Translations under genes and position numbers: made by a program | From: JANXYY01 sp035530875 | Lineage (GTDB): Bacteria > Actinomycetota > Actinomycetes > Nanopelagicales > Nanopelagicaceae | Direction: 5' to 3' | Assembly: GCA_035530875.1 (NCBI GenBank) | Contig: DATKUB010000061.1 | Span: forward strand, 50,106 to 114,105 | DNA length: 64,000 bases | Notes under the pieces: model-generated | The model's database searches: none | What the model was told of the DNA's origin: nothing | The model's input: only the letters and a program-made list of their open reading frames with translations | Shown here: positions 1 to 8,462 of the stretch, one piece after another | How the letters are laid out: each line of letters opens with the position of its first letter | Numbering within the stretch: the stretch's first letter is position 1

Positions 1-1031
1 GCGATGTGCTTTCTCACTGCGGCGGGTCCGCCACCGAGTATCACAGGCACCAGAAAACTTAAAGCTCCTAATAGGAGTTGAGCAACAAACCCGATAAGGA
101 ATACCGGCACAAACCGATCTAACCATTTTACATAGTCGGATAGCGGTCCGATTACTGCCATCGCAACAATGTCTGACACGACCCCAATGACAAGCCACAT
201 GGCACAGAAAGAAATTGCGTACGTGGGCAGGTCATGTGGCGCCTTCTGCCGCCAGGTTCGGATGAATGGTAGGGATACGACTCCAATTCCGATGGCATAA
301 AGGCACATTCCAACAATTGCAATCTGACGCGTTTTAAGTGAGAGCCCAAGTGATGCAGTACCGATGCCAATTAATAGAAAAGGAAGAGCGATACCTGCAT
401 CTCGCATGACGCCATCAACCATCTTGGTGCGCAAGATTGTGGGCCAGAGAGTGAAAAAAGTACCAAGAACCGTAATTGCTATCCAGCCGAGCAGATTTGC
501 GTGTAGATGAGCCACGTGCATTGAGTCGCGCAATGGCGAGCCATCCTTTTGAAAAGATGCAATGACGCCAAAGGGAATCCCGATTACCAAACAAATAGCT
601 CCGGCAAAGTAGAACCGGACCGTACCGGCGAAACGGTTCTGCAAAGCTTTCTTTGACAGTCGAAAGAGATTGTAAGAATGAGCGGCGATCACGATTATCA
701 GTGAGCTGGCTCCTACCACAACAAGTGTTCCATCACCCGCTGCAACTCCGATTAAGGAAATTATGATCGCGACGTTCAAGGCGATCAGACGCCAAGCGGA
801 ACTTTTTCTGCTCGGTTGCGGGACTCGCAGAAGGGTTACGGTGAAGTGTTCAGTCCAAGTTACGATGCAGTTAGTCACCGCTCCAAGCAGAAAAAGGTGA
901 ACGACAAGCCATCGGTGATACTCGAATCCAGCGGGAAATGCCATAGCGAAGATACCTAGTACCGCGTAGCCGAAACAAACGGCATTGGCTCTAACGTGCC
1001 ACGAACGGCGTGAATTATTGAGCAATGTCAA
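1..1031 (-). CDS. Membrane protein of the actinobacterial copper-oxidase/NirK-associated type (partial)
   Basis: The frame is open from a TTG start at 1029-1031 (upstream AGGGAG) to the window edge, so the 3' part is missing. About 343 residues are visible and contain at least eight hydrophobic segments. Near residue 170 a histidine-rich stretch reads HVAHLHANLLGWI and is followed by TLWPTILRTKM. The visible end reads LGGGPAAVRKH. From memory, these match the membrane region that precedes or accompanies multicopper oxidase/nitrite-reductase-like proteins of Actinobacteria. The histidines could bind copper or heme. A copper-oxidase domain, if fused, would lie beyond the left edge. It sits 13 bases downstream of the ferredoxin oxidoreductase genes on the same strand, so it may be co-transcribed with them. 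The family call is from memory of motifs only. Confidence 0.6.
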   Translation of the reverse strand, partial: MTLLNNSRRSWHVRANAVCFGYAVLGIFAMAFPAGFEYHRWLVVHLFLLGAVTNCIVTWTEHFTVTLLRVPQPSRKSSAWRLIALNVAIIISLIGVAAGDGTLVVVGASSLIIVIAAHSYNLFRLSKKALQNRFAGTVRFYFAGAICLVIGIPFGVIASFQKDGSPLRDSMHVAHLHANLLGWIAITVLGTFFTLWPTILRTKMVDGVMRDAGIALPFLLIGIGTASLGLSLKTRQIAIVGMCLYAIGIGVVSLPFIRTWRQKAPHDLPTYAISFCAMWLVIGVVSDIVAMAVIGPLSDYVKWLDRFVPVFLIGFVAQLLLGALSFLVPVILGGGPAAVRKHI

Positions 1032-1044
1032 GGGTTCTCCCTAA

Positions 1045-2664
1045 CTATGAAAGTTCCGGTTCCATGTCTATTGCACCACTCGGACACTCCGTCGCACAGA
1101 TGCCACAGCCTTTGCAATAGTCCAGGTTGAACTCATAGTTTCCTTCGCCAAATTTTATGACGGCGTTGTCCGGACATACTCCGAAGCAATTGTCACAAGA
1201 AAAACAGTTACCGCAAGAAAGGCACCTTCTCGCTTCAAACAGCGCTGTCTGTTCGTCTAGACCTTGGACAACTTCGTCAAAGTTAGTGGCCCTTCGCGCA
1301 GCATCGAGCTTTCCGCGAACCGTCCTTGGCGCATCGGAGTAGTACCAGGTGTTGAGACGATCAAAAGTGGCCATATCTGGCCTTGGAGCATGGACGAACT
1401 GTTCACCTTGGAGCCAAGCATCGATTGCGCGGGCAGCTTGCTTACCGTGGCCGATTGCATTGGTGGCCGTTCGCTCGCCGGGCACTGCATCTCCACCAGC
1501 GAATAGCCCATTTCGCCCTGTCATCAAGTATTCATCGACCTGGATCACTCCATCGTCAATGCTCACACCTTCAATGTTTTCGATAAGTGATAGATCGACC
1601 TCCTGGCCAAGAGCCAGAATCACGGAGTCCGCTTCTAAGGTTTCGAACTCACCGGTCGGCTGTGGGAAACCCTTATCGTCCAACTCCATCTTCTCGACCG
1701 TGACCAAGCCTTCGTTCACCCAAGAGATTGTTGAAAGCCAACGCATGATGATGCCTTCGTCCAGGGCCTCATTGATTTCGACCTCATGAGCCGGCATCCG
1801 CTCGCGATTTCTGCGATAGACGACGACCGCTTCATAAGCGCCGAGTCGGCGAGCGGTTCGAGCGGCGTCCAGGGCAGTGTTGCCGCCGCCGTATACGACT
1901 ACGCGACGGCCAAGTAGAGGCGGCTCGCCTTCGGCTGTCATGTGCAGCATCGAGACCGCGTCAAGAATGTGCGCGGTGTCACCCGCGGGAATGAAGGCAC
2001 GACGACCCAAATGAGCGCCGATCGCCAGAAATACCGCGTCGAATCCTTCGTCCAGCGCCAAACTGGCGTCTTCCACTTTCGAATTGCATTCGATAACTAC
2101 ACCCATATTGGTGATGCGCGAAATCTCGGCATCTAAAACTTCGCGCGGGAGGCGGTAAGCCGGAATGCCATACCGCATCATGCCGCCTGGGTCTGCAGCA
2201 CTCTCTCGGATGGTCACCTGATGGCCTTTAAGGGCGAGGTGATACGCCGCGGAAAGTCCAGATGGTCCAGACCCAATCACCAGGATTTTCTTGCCGGAAG
2301 GTGGAGCTTCAACGGTGAATTGCCAATCCTTTGAAATAGCGTGATCGCCAAGAAAACGTTCGACAGAATTGATACCTACAGTTTCATCAAGTTCGGCCCG
2401 ATTACAAGCAGTCTGACATGGGTGATAGCAAATCCGGCCCATGATCGCAGGCAGCGGATTGTCTCGAGTGAGATGGCGCCAGGCTGATTCGTAGTTGCCC
2501 GCTTCGCCATCGTAAAGCCAGCCCTGGATATCCTCGCCAGCCGGGCAAGCGTCGTTGCAAGGAGGTAGGCGATGAACATAAACGGGTCGCTCGGTCCGCC
2601 ATGAGCCAGTGTGATTGGCCAAGGAGGAGCCGATGTCGAGAGTGATTGCAAACGGCTTACCCAT
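1045..2664 (-). CDS. GltD-like FAD/NADPH oxidoreductase fused to a PorD-type 2x[4Fe-4S] ferredoxin
   Basis: About 539 residues. The N-terminal region carries cysteine clusters typical of GltD (CNDACPAG near 37 and CYHPCQTAC near 80). An FAD dinucleotide fold (VIGSGPSGLSAA) lies near 131 and an NAD(P)H fold (YGGGNTALDAA) near 257. The C-terminus adds CLSCGNCFSCDNC and CKGCGICATECPSG, which would hold two [4Fe-4S] clusters as in the delta subunit of 2-oxoacid:ferredoxin oxidoreductases. It therefore probably links the 2-oxoacid oxidoreductase encoded just upstream to NAD(P)(H). ATG at 2664 is preferred because GGAGG lies upstream and it overlaps the preceding stop by 8 bases; a longer frame to 2709 has no family support. 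The direction of electron flow cannot be read from sequence. Confidence 0.85.
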   Translation of the reverse strand: MGKPFAITLDIGSSLANHTGSWRTERPVYVHRLPPCNDACPAGEDIQGWLYDGEAGNYESAWRHLTRDNPLPAIMGRICYHPCQTACNRAELDETVGINSVERFLGDHAISKDWQFTVEAPPSGKKILVIGSGPSGLSAAYHLALKGHQVTIRESAADPGGMMRYGIPAYRLPREVLDAEISRITNMGVVIECNSKVEDASLALDEGFDAVFLAIGAHLGRRAFIPAGDTAHILDAVSMLHMTAEGEPPLLGRRVVVYGGGNTALDAARTARRLGAYEAVVVYRRNRERMPAHEVEINEALDEGIIMRWLSTISWVNEGLVTVEKMELDDKGFPQPTGEFETLEADSVILALGQEVDLSLIENIEGVSIDDGVIQVDEYLMTGRNGLFAGGDAVPGERTATNAIGHGKQAARAIDAWLQGEQFVHAPRPDMATFDRLNTWYYSDAPRTVRGKLDAARRATNFDEVVQGLDEQTALFEARRCLSCGNCFSCDNCFGVCPDNAVIKFGEGNYEFNLDYCKGCGICATECPSGAIDMEPELS

Positions 2665-3670
2665 GATTTGTATCCGCCTCCTCGGAGTCCCAAAGATTGA
2701 ATTTTGCAACGTTCTTATCGGCTATAGCTTGGATGGCAGAGAGCATCTCAGAGTGGCCATTGGCACCGAATAGGTGAGCGAACCGCTTCTGTGGCTTTAA
2801 ATACTCTTCCACCCGAACGCGTCTTCTAATCTTCTTCGTTTCCGTAATTTCGCCGTATTCAGCTTCAAATACTGGGAAAAGCCCAGATTCGGTTGCAAGG
2901 CGAGCCAACTTGATTGTCTCTTCTGACCGGGAACCCCAACCGAGTGGGCAGGGAACAAGGATGTGAAGGTAGCGAGCACCTCTCATCCCCATCGCCTTCT
3001 TTACTTTTGCCTCGAGGTCATGCAAATCGGCGACCGTAGCCGTTGCCACGTATGGAATTCCATGAGCCATCGCGATTAGCGGCAAATTCTTTCCTTGAGT
3101 GAACGAGGCACCAGGGTGTTCCCCAACTGCGTGAGAAGTATTTGTTCGAGCCCCAGGAGGTGTTGCCCCTGAGCGCTGAACCCCCGTATTCATATATGCC
3201 TCATTGTCATAACAAATGTAAAGAACATCATCGTTACGTTCGAACATTCCAGACAGCGGCCCGAAACCAATGTCGACGGTTCCGCCATCACCACCTTGAG
3301 CAACGACTCGAATATCGCTCTTGCCTTGCGCCTTGAGCGCTGCTGCTACGCCGGTGGCAACTGCGGAGGCATTGCCAAATAAAGAGTGAATCCAGGGAAG
3401 GCGCCACGAGGTTTCGGGATAGGGCGTCGAAAAAACCTCTAGGCATCCGGTCGCGTTGACCGCCACCAACTTTCCATCTGTGGCCGCCATCGCGGCATCA
3501 ATCGCGTATCGGGCGCCAAGTGCTTCACCGCAGCCTTGACAGGCTCGGTGACCCGACGTCAGCGAGTTCGATCTAGAAGTACTCGATTGCACTGACAGAT
3601 CCGCCTCGTCTATCAGGCGATTTCCAACCGCAAAAGATCCCACTTGATAGAACTTCAAAGGTGTACTCAT
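2657..3670 (-). CDS. porB: 2-oxoacid:ferredoxin oxidoreductase, beta (thiamine-diphosphate) subunit
   Basis: This 337-residue protein resembles PorB/VorB. CQGCGEALG near residue 45 and two further cysteines (ATGCLEV, LVPCPLGW) are the expected ligands of the beta-subunit [4Fe-4S] cluster. The thiamine-diphosphate/Mg motif is GDGGTVDIGFG near 127, followed by CYDNEAYMNTG. The enzyme would oxidatively decarboxylate a 2-oxoacid to an acyl-CoA and reduce ferredoxin. Pyruvate, 2-oxoisovalerate and other 2-oxoacids cannot be distinguished here. ATG at 3670 overlaps the alpha-subunit stop (ATGA), so the two are translationally coupled. The first 35 residues are longer than usual for the family. Confidence 0.88.
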   Translation of the reverse strand: MSTPLKFYQVGSFAVGNRLIDEADLSVQSSTSRSNSLTSGHRACQGCGEALGARYAIDAAMAATDGKLVAVNATGCLEVFSTPYPETSWRLPWIHSLFGNASAVATGVAAALKAQGKSDIRVVAQGGDGGTVDIGFGPLSGMFERNDDVLYICYDNEAYMNTGVQRSGATPPGARTNTSHAVGEHPGASFTQGKNLPLIAMAHGIPYVATATVADLHDLEAKVKKAMGMRGARYLHILVPCPLGWGSRSEETIKLARLATESGLFPVFEAEYGEITETKKIRRRVRVEEYLKPQKRFAHLFGANGHSEMLSAIQAIADKNVAKFNLWDSEEADTNHG

Positions 3671-4923
3671 CGTGACCCCACATCCCGCAGCAAGTTCTCT
3701 GCCATCGGCCCGGATCTACGCTGTTGGCGGTTTCGCTCTAGTTCGCGGTTGATCAACTCCACGTCTAAGTCGACGAAAGTTAGTTCAGGCAACGTATCGT
3801 CGATTGCCTGAACAACAACGCCGCGAATCGATTTGATTGTCACCGGTCGGCCGCCCAGGCCGGCCACCGCAGTCGAGATCTTTATCGAGGTATCCCTAAG
3901 CGCGGTTCGAACATTTGATGAAACGATCCCGCCGATACCAGGTGCAAAGGCCCGCTCAACCACAATGACTTTCTTGGCATGCATTACAGAAGTGCGGACT
4001 GAATCAAGCGGAAACGGCCGAAAAGAAGTAATCCCAAGAACTCCAACCTTCGTACCCAGCTCGCGCATCTCATCCACTACATCTTTTATGGTGCCAATGA
4101 CGGAGCCGAGCGCCACCAGAATGATTTCGGCATCATCAACTTGGTAACTCGTAACGAGTCCGTCTAGATCGTGTTCGCCACCAGCTCTCCTACCAAAGAG
4201 CTTCACAAAGTCTTCGGCAAGGTCGGGAATCAACTCAAGAGCCTGCACCTGCTTGGCGTGCCCTAAATAACGAACCTCAGTAAATGCCTCTGGGCCAACC
4301 ATCGCTCCGATCGACATCGGGTCACTCGGATCCAACAATTGACGCGGCGTATAAGGCGGCAAGAATTGATCTACTTCGGATTGTTCCGGTAGATCAATGC
4401 GTTCCACAGCATGGGTGAGAACAAAACCATCCATGCAGACCATTACCGGCAGCGAAACCTCCTCGGCGATTCGGAAGGCAAGAATGTGGAGGTCCGACGC
4501 CGTCTGGTTGTCCTGCGCGTACAACTGAATCCACCCGGAATCACGTTGGCTCATCGAATCGCTGTGATCATTCCAGATATTGATCGGCGCACCAATCGCC
4601 CGATTGGCGACCGTCATTACTATCGGCAGCCCTAGTCCAGAAGCGTTGTAGAGCGGCTCAACCATGAAGAGTAGCCCTTGACTAGCCGTGGCCGTATAGA
4701 CGCGAGCGCCCGTTGCCGAAGCGCCAATTGCAACCGACATTGCGGAAAACTCGGATTCGACATTTACAAACTGGCAGGTCCCAAGTTCTCCAAGCCGTAC
4801 TATCTCGTCAAGAGCTTCGACAATATGAGTCTGCGGTGAAATCGGGTAGGCACACACCACCGCAGGTCTACATGCCGCCACGGTCTCGGCCACTGCACGC
4901 GATCCTTCAATTTGTCGAAGCAT
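3667..4923 (-). CDS. porA: 2-oxoacid:ferredoxin oxidoreductase, alpha subunit
   Basis: 418 residues from ATG 4923. It has the PorA N-terminal pyrimidine-binding domain (MLRQIEGSRAVAETVAACRP, then AYPISPQTHIVEALDE) and the C-terminal transketolase-like domain II (near 270-370, with VGVLGITSFRPFP). The start has GGAAGG nine bases upstream and overlaps the gamma-subunit stop by 17 bases. A 37-residue upstream extension of the frame is arginine-rich and unlike the family, so I leave it out. With the gamma, beta and GltD-PorD subunits it forms the complete four-part enzyme in the order gamma-alpha-beta-delta. Substrate is unassigned. Confidence 0.88.
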   Translation of the reverse strand: MLRQIEGSRAVAETVAACRPAVVCAYPISPQTHIVEALDEIVRLGELGTCQFVNVESEFSAMSVAIGASATGARVYTATASQGLLFMVEPLYNASGLGLPIVMTVANRAIGAPINIWNDHSDSMSQRDSGWIQLYAQDNQTASDLHILAFRIAEEVSLPVMVCMDGFVLTHAVERIDLPEQSEVDQFLPPYTPRQLLDPSDPMSIGAMVGPEAFTEVRYLGHAKQVQALELIPDLAEDFVKLFGRRAGGEHDLDGLVTSYQVDDAEIILVALGSVIGTIKDVVDEMRELGTKVGVLGITSFRPFPLDSVRTSVMHAKKVIVVERAFAPGIGGIVSSNVRTALRDTSIKISTAVAGLGGRPVTIKSIRGVVVQAIDDTLPELTFVDLDVELINRELERNRQQRRSGPMAENLLRDVGSR

Positions 4924-5497
4924 GTTCCGCAACCTTCCGTCCGGCAAGCACAAACTCGTGCGCCTCGCGCGCTGCGTCCGCGTTTGCTTCTGCGATTTTT
5001 GCCGGAAATCGCTCCTCGATAGCATTAAGAACACTGTCGAGAGTGACTAATTCGGTGATGGCAGCAAAAGCTCCGAGCAACGCGGCATTCGGCAATGGCC
5101 GTCCAACGTGCCTAAGCGCAATCTCCGAGGCCGGGACAATAAGGCTTCGTTCGCTTTGGCGATTTTCAAAAAATTCTTCAAGACCTAACTCATTGAAAGA
5201 CTTAGTCGAGTTGATGAGAATAAACGCATCGGGCGCGGCGCCAGCAAAGACATCAACGGATTGGAGCAACGTCGAATCCTGAATGATCAACGCATCTGGC
5301 TCCATAACAGGTTCGCGCGAGCGTATCTGGAGTTTACTTATACGACAGAAAGCCACGACCGGAGCGCCAGTACGTTCCGAACCAAAACTGGGGAATGCCT
5401 GAGCGAAAAGCTCATCTTGGAAAGCTGCGACGCTCAGAAGTTCCGCGGCGGTAACTACACCCTGCCCGCCGCGTCCATGAATCCGCACTTGGAACAC
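4907..5497 (-). CDS. porC: 2-oxoacid:ferredoxin oxidoreductase, gamma subunit
   Basis: 196 residues with the family's opening glycine-rich motif (VRIHGRGGQGVVTAAELL) and the FPSFGSERTGAPVVAF segment near 35-50, both diagnostic of the gamma subunit. It is first in the four-gene set and begins 32 bases after the VOC gene, on the same strand as betA and folD, so it probably belongs to the choline operon or a downstream unit of it. Such enzymes are usually oxygen-sensitive; their presence beside oxidative choline genes suggests micro-oxic use or an oxygen-tolerant variant (inference). Confidence 0.88.
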   Translation of the reverse strand: MFQVRIHGRGGQGVVTAAELLSVAAFQDELFAQAFPSFGSERTGAPVVAFCRISKLQIRSREPVMEPDALIIQDSTLLQSVDVFAGAAPDAFILINSTKSFNELGLEEFFENRQSERSLIVPASEIALRHVGRPLPNAALLGAFAAITELVTLDSVLNAIEERFPAKIAEANADAAREAHEFVLAGRKVAEHASTN

Positions 5498-5529
5498 ACT
5501 TCATCCTATTGGGATCGATTGCTAAATGC

Positions 5530-5907
5530 TTAATCTCGAACGAGACAAAACTCATTCCCTTCCGGATCAGCCATCCTGATCCAGACTGCGCCGGCCTCTT
5601 CAATTGGGATCTGGTCGATCCGGCTCGCACCAATTCTCAGCAAACGCTGCGATTCAATTTCGATATCCGGTACGTGGAGATCAAGGTGAAGGCGATTCTT
5701 GGTCGTTCTGGCCTCCGGCACCCGCTGAAGAATCACCTTTGGGCGCGATCCAGCCGGATCCAAGATGGAGTAGTAAGTGGCGCTTGAATCTGCATAGCGC
5801 TCTAGATCGGCAACCCCAGGCACATAATTCAGGGCTGACAGCCAGAACTTGGCCATGGCCTGGAGGTCCTGAACATCCATTGCGATTTGGATCACAATTT
5901 CCGGCAT
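5530..5907 (-). CDS. VOC (glyoxalase/dioxygenase-fold) family protein
   Basis: A 125-residue single-domain protein with the vicinal-oxygen-chelate pattern: an N-terminal strand-helix unit (IAMDVQDLQAMAKFWLSALN) and a second half ending in WIRMADPEGNEFCLVRD, a classic VOC finish with the metal-ligand glutamate. HLDLHVPDIE near 75 is the second module's start. Substrate cannot be inferred; many such proteins are uncharacterised, and a role in handling reactive aldehydes would fit beside choline and betaine aldehyde oxidation but is a guess. It ends 32 bases before porC and starts 6 bases after betA, all on the same strand, which points to co-transcription. Confidence 0.75.
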   Translation of the reverse strand: MPEIVIQIAMDVQDLQAMAKFWLSALNYVPGVADLERYADSSATYYSILDPAGSRPKVILQRVPEARTTKNRLHLDLHVPDIEIESQRLLRIGASRIDQIPIEEAGAVWIRMADPEGNEFCLVRD

Positions 5908-5913
5908 TGAGAC

Positions 5914-7563
5914 CTACTTTGCATTTTCATGTCGGTAGAACGGCTCAGCGATCGGCGGCAACGGTTGGTTGCCAAGAATCAGGTCAGCGGCCCGCTCAGC
6001 CACCATCATCACGGGAGCGTAGATGTTCCCATTTGTAACGAATGGAAACACGGATGCGTCTGCCACTCGCAATCCTTGGACGCCATGTACCCGCATCGTC
6101 TCAGGATCAACAACCGACATCGAATCTGTCCCCATCTTGGCGGTGCAGGAAGGATGAAGGGCGGTTTCTCCATCCTTTCGAACCCAGTCGAGGATTTCTT
6201 CATCGGTATCTACAGTTTCACCTGGCGATGTCTCCCCGCCGTTATAGGGCGCCATTGCGGGTTGGTTAAGAAGTGCGCGAGCCACCCGAATCGCCTCGAT
6301 CCATTCACGTCGATCCTGGTCGGTCGAAAGATAGTTAAACCTTAGAGCGGGATGGATCTTTGGATCGGTGGAAGTGATCTTGACGGAGCCGCGCGCATCG
6401 GAATACATCGGGCCAATGTGCACTTGATAGCCATGGCCCCCCGATGGCGCGGTGCCGTCGTAGCGAATGGCAATGGGCAGAAAGTGAAACATGAGGTTTG
6501 GGTAGGCGACGTCATCATTGCTGCGGGTAAACCCACCGGCCTCGAAGTGATTCGTGGCACCAGGTCCCTTGCGAAAGAAGAGCCATTGCGCTCCGATAAA
6601 AGGACGCCGCCATTTCTTCAGCATCGGCTGCATCGATACCGGTTTCTTGCAGGAGTACTGGACATATACCTCAAGGTGATCCTGAAGATTCTCGCCTACC
6701 CCTGGCAGATCTTGTACAACTGGAATTCCCAATTTTGAGAGCTCCGCTGAATTTCCAACACCGGATAGCTGAAGAATTTGAGGAGTGTTGATCGCGCCAC
6801 CGCAGAGAACGATTTCGGTTCCGCGGATTATCTGAGTCTTCCCTCGAATGACTACCTCAACTCCAACCGCGCGTTTGTCTTCGAAAACAACACGCTGTAC
6901 AAACGCACGCGTCCTTACCGTTAGGTTCTTTCGTTTCAGCGCTGGATATAGGTAGGCACGCGCTGCGCTTAGGCGGCGACCTCGGAAAATGTTACGGTCA
7001 AATGCGGCAAAACCTTCTTGTCGATAGCCGTTAACATCGTCGGTCAGTTGATACCCCGCCTCTTGAACTGATTTAAAAAACGCTTTGAAAAGCGGGTTCG
7101 CTACTGGCCCGCGTTCTAGCACCAGCGGTCCGCTGTGCCCGCGAAATGCCGTGTCCGGATCCGCGAGACAATTCTCCATCTTTTTAAAATATGGAAGGCA
7201 GTGGGCATAGTCCCAACTTCCCATCCCTGGTTCCTTTGCCCAACGTTCGTAGTCCAATGGGTTACCTCGTTGAAAAATCATGCCGTTGATACTGCTGGAC
7301 CCACCCAGGACTTTGCCTCGGGCATGATAGATACGACGGTTGTTCATGAACGGCTCTGGTTCGGATTCGTACTTCCAGTCATAAAATCTGCTGCCGATTG
7401 GGAATGCCAGCGCCGCCGGCATGTGGATGAAGACGTCCCATTTGAAATCACGCCGGCCAGCTTCAAGAACCAGAACATTATGCTTTGGGTTCGCGCTCAA
7501 CCGATTGGCCAACGAACTGCCGGCCGAACCGCCGCCCACAATTATGTAGTCGTACTGCGTCAC
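5914..7563 (-). CDS. betA: Choline dehydrogenase (GMC oxidoreductase)
   Basis: 549 residues of the FAD-dependent glucose-methanol-choline family. The FAD motif YIIVGGGSAGSSLANRLS opens the protein. GKVLGGSSSINGMIFQRG near 87 is the GMC signature and LHPSCTAKMG near 465 carries the catalytic histidine in the form typical of choline dehydrogenases. It would oxidise choline to betaine aldehyde, passing electrons to the respiratory chain at the membrane. The neighbouring betaine aldehyde dehydrogenase and betaine-type importer support the substrate; other alcohols remain possible. Its start overlaps the folD stop by four bases, so it is coupled to a tetrahydrofolate C1 enzyme. Confidence 0.88.
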   Translation of the reverse strand: MTQYDYIIVGGGSAGSSLANRLSANPKHNVLVLEAGRRDFKWDVFIHMPAALAFPIGSRFYDWKYESEPEPFMNNRRIYHARGKVLGGSSSINGMIFQRGNPLDYERWAKEPGMGSWDYAHCLPYFKKMENCLADPDTAFRGHSGPLVLERGPVANPLFKAFFKSVQEAGYQLTDDVNGYRQEGFAAFDRNIFRGRRLSAARAYLYPALKRKNLTVRTRAFVQRVVFEDKRAVGVEVVIRGKTQIIRGTEIVLCGGAINTPQILQLSGVGNSAELSKLGIPVVQDLPGVGENLQDHLEVYVQYSCKKPVSMQPMLKKWRRPFIGAQWLFFRKGPGATNHFEAGGFTRSNDDVAYPNLMFHFLPIAIRYDGTAPSGGHGYQVHIGPMYSDARGSVKITSTDPKIHPALRFNYLSTDQDRREWIEAIRVARALLNQPAMAPYNGGETSPGETVDTDEEILDWVRKDGETALHPSCTAKMGTDSMSVVDPETMRVHGVQGLRVADASVFPFVTNGNIYAPVMMVAERAADLILGNQPLPPIAEPFYRHENAK

Positions 7564-8411
7564 TTCGCGCTCGCCTCAGCCGCTTCAACGACATTTGTGA
7601 TCAGCATGGCGCGAGTCATGGGACCTACGCCGCCCGGCATTGGGGCGATGTAACTGGCAACCTCGTTCACTGATGGATGGACATCCCCGACCAAACCCTC
7701 TGGAGTCCGAGTGATTCCGACGTCCAGAACCACGGCTCCGTCGCGGATCATCTCGCCTCGAATCATGTGCGGGACGCCCGCGGCAGCGACAATGATATCC
7801 GCGCGCTTCAAGTGGGCGTTCAAATCCTTAGTGCCGGTGTGGGTCAAAATTACAGTTGCGTTCTCACTCTTTCGCGTCAACAAGAGCCCGAGCGGACGGC
7901 CGACGGTGACTCCGCGGCCGACGATTACAACTTCAGCACCGTTAAGGGGTATTTCGAAGCGGCGCAACAATTCGACTATCCCTCGAGGAGTGCAAGGTAG
8001 CGGAGCGGCTTTGCCAAGAACGAGGCGGCCCAAATTGATTGGATGTAATCCATCTGCATCTTTGGTTGGATCCATTGCTTCCAGCGCGGCGAAGGAATCG
8101 AGTCCGTTTGGCAACGGCAGCTGAACGATGTATCCAGTACAGGCGGGATTGGCGTTCAACTGAGCGATCATCGCCATAACCTCGGCTTGGGTAGCAGTGG
8201 CTGGCAGATCCGCTCGAATTGAAGCTATCCCTACTTCTGCGCAATCACGGTGCTTGCCAGCTACATAAGAGTGGGATCCGGGATCATCACCAATCAGAAC
8301 TGTACCTAGGCCCGGCGTTATCCCCTTTGCCTTAAGCGCTTCAACTCGCTTTGCCAGCTCTGCCTTAATTGCACTAGCGGTTGCCTTGCCGTCAAGAAGT
8401 TTTGCGCTCAC
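7560..8411 (-). CDS. folD: Bifunctional methylene-THF dehydrogenase / methenyl-THF cyclohydrolase
   Basis: 283 residues from a GTG at 8411 with GGAG just upstream; a GTG at 8444 would add 11 residues but lacks a ribosome site. Family motifs are SYVAGKHRDCAEVGI near 40 (catalytic Lys and Tyr), GYIVQLPLP near 80, the NADP-binding GRGVTVGRPLG near 155, and APMPGGVGPMTRAML near the end. It interconverts methylene-THF and 10-formyl-THF, moving C1 units oxidatively here. Its place between a cysteine-synthase-like gene and betA, away from other folate genes, suggests a copy dedicated to oxidising methyl groups released from betaine. I cannot tell whether the genome has another folD. Confidence 0.92.
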   Translation of the reverse strand: MSAKLLDGKATASAIKAELAKRVEALKAKGITPGLGTVLIGDDPGSHSYVAGKHRDCAEVGIASIRADLPATATQAEVMAMIAQLNANPACTGYIVQLPLPNGLDSFAALEAMDPTKDADGLHPINLGRLVLGKAAPLPCTPRGIVELLRRFEIPLNGAEVVIVGRGVTVGRPLGLLLTRKSENATVILTHTGTKDLNAHLKRADIIVAAAGVPHMIRGEMIRDGAVVLDVGITRTPEGLVGDVHPSVNEVASYIAPMPGGVGPMTRAMLITNVVEAAEASAK

Positions 8412-8462
8412 GATTGCTCCATATCTAGGTTTTTTTAATGTCACTAGTCTCTATTTTTCTTT

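Noticed and set aside
1157..2136. Several plus-strand open frames over the GltD-PorD gene
   Set aside because: All are antisense to a gene with clear FAD, NADPH and Fe-S motifs.
4713..5282. Open frame of 189 residues on the plus strand over porA and porC
   Set aside because: It is antisense to two overlapping, well-matched subunits, is Ser/Arg/Ala-rich and has no ribosome site or recognisable motif.
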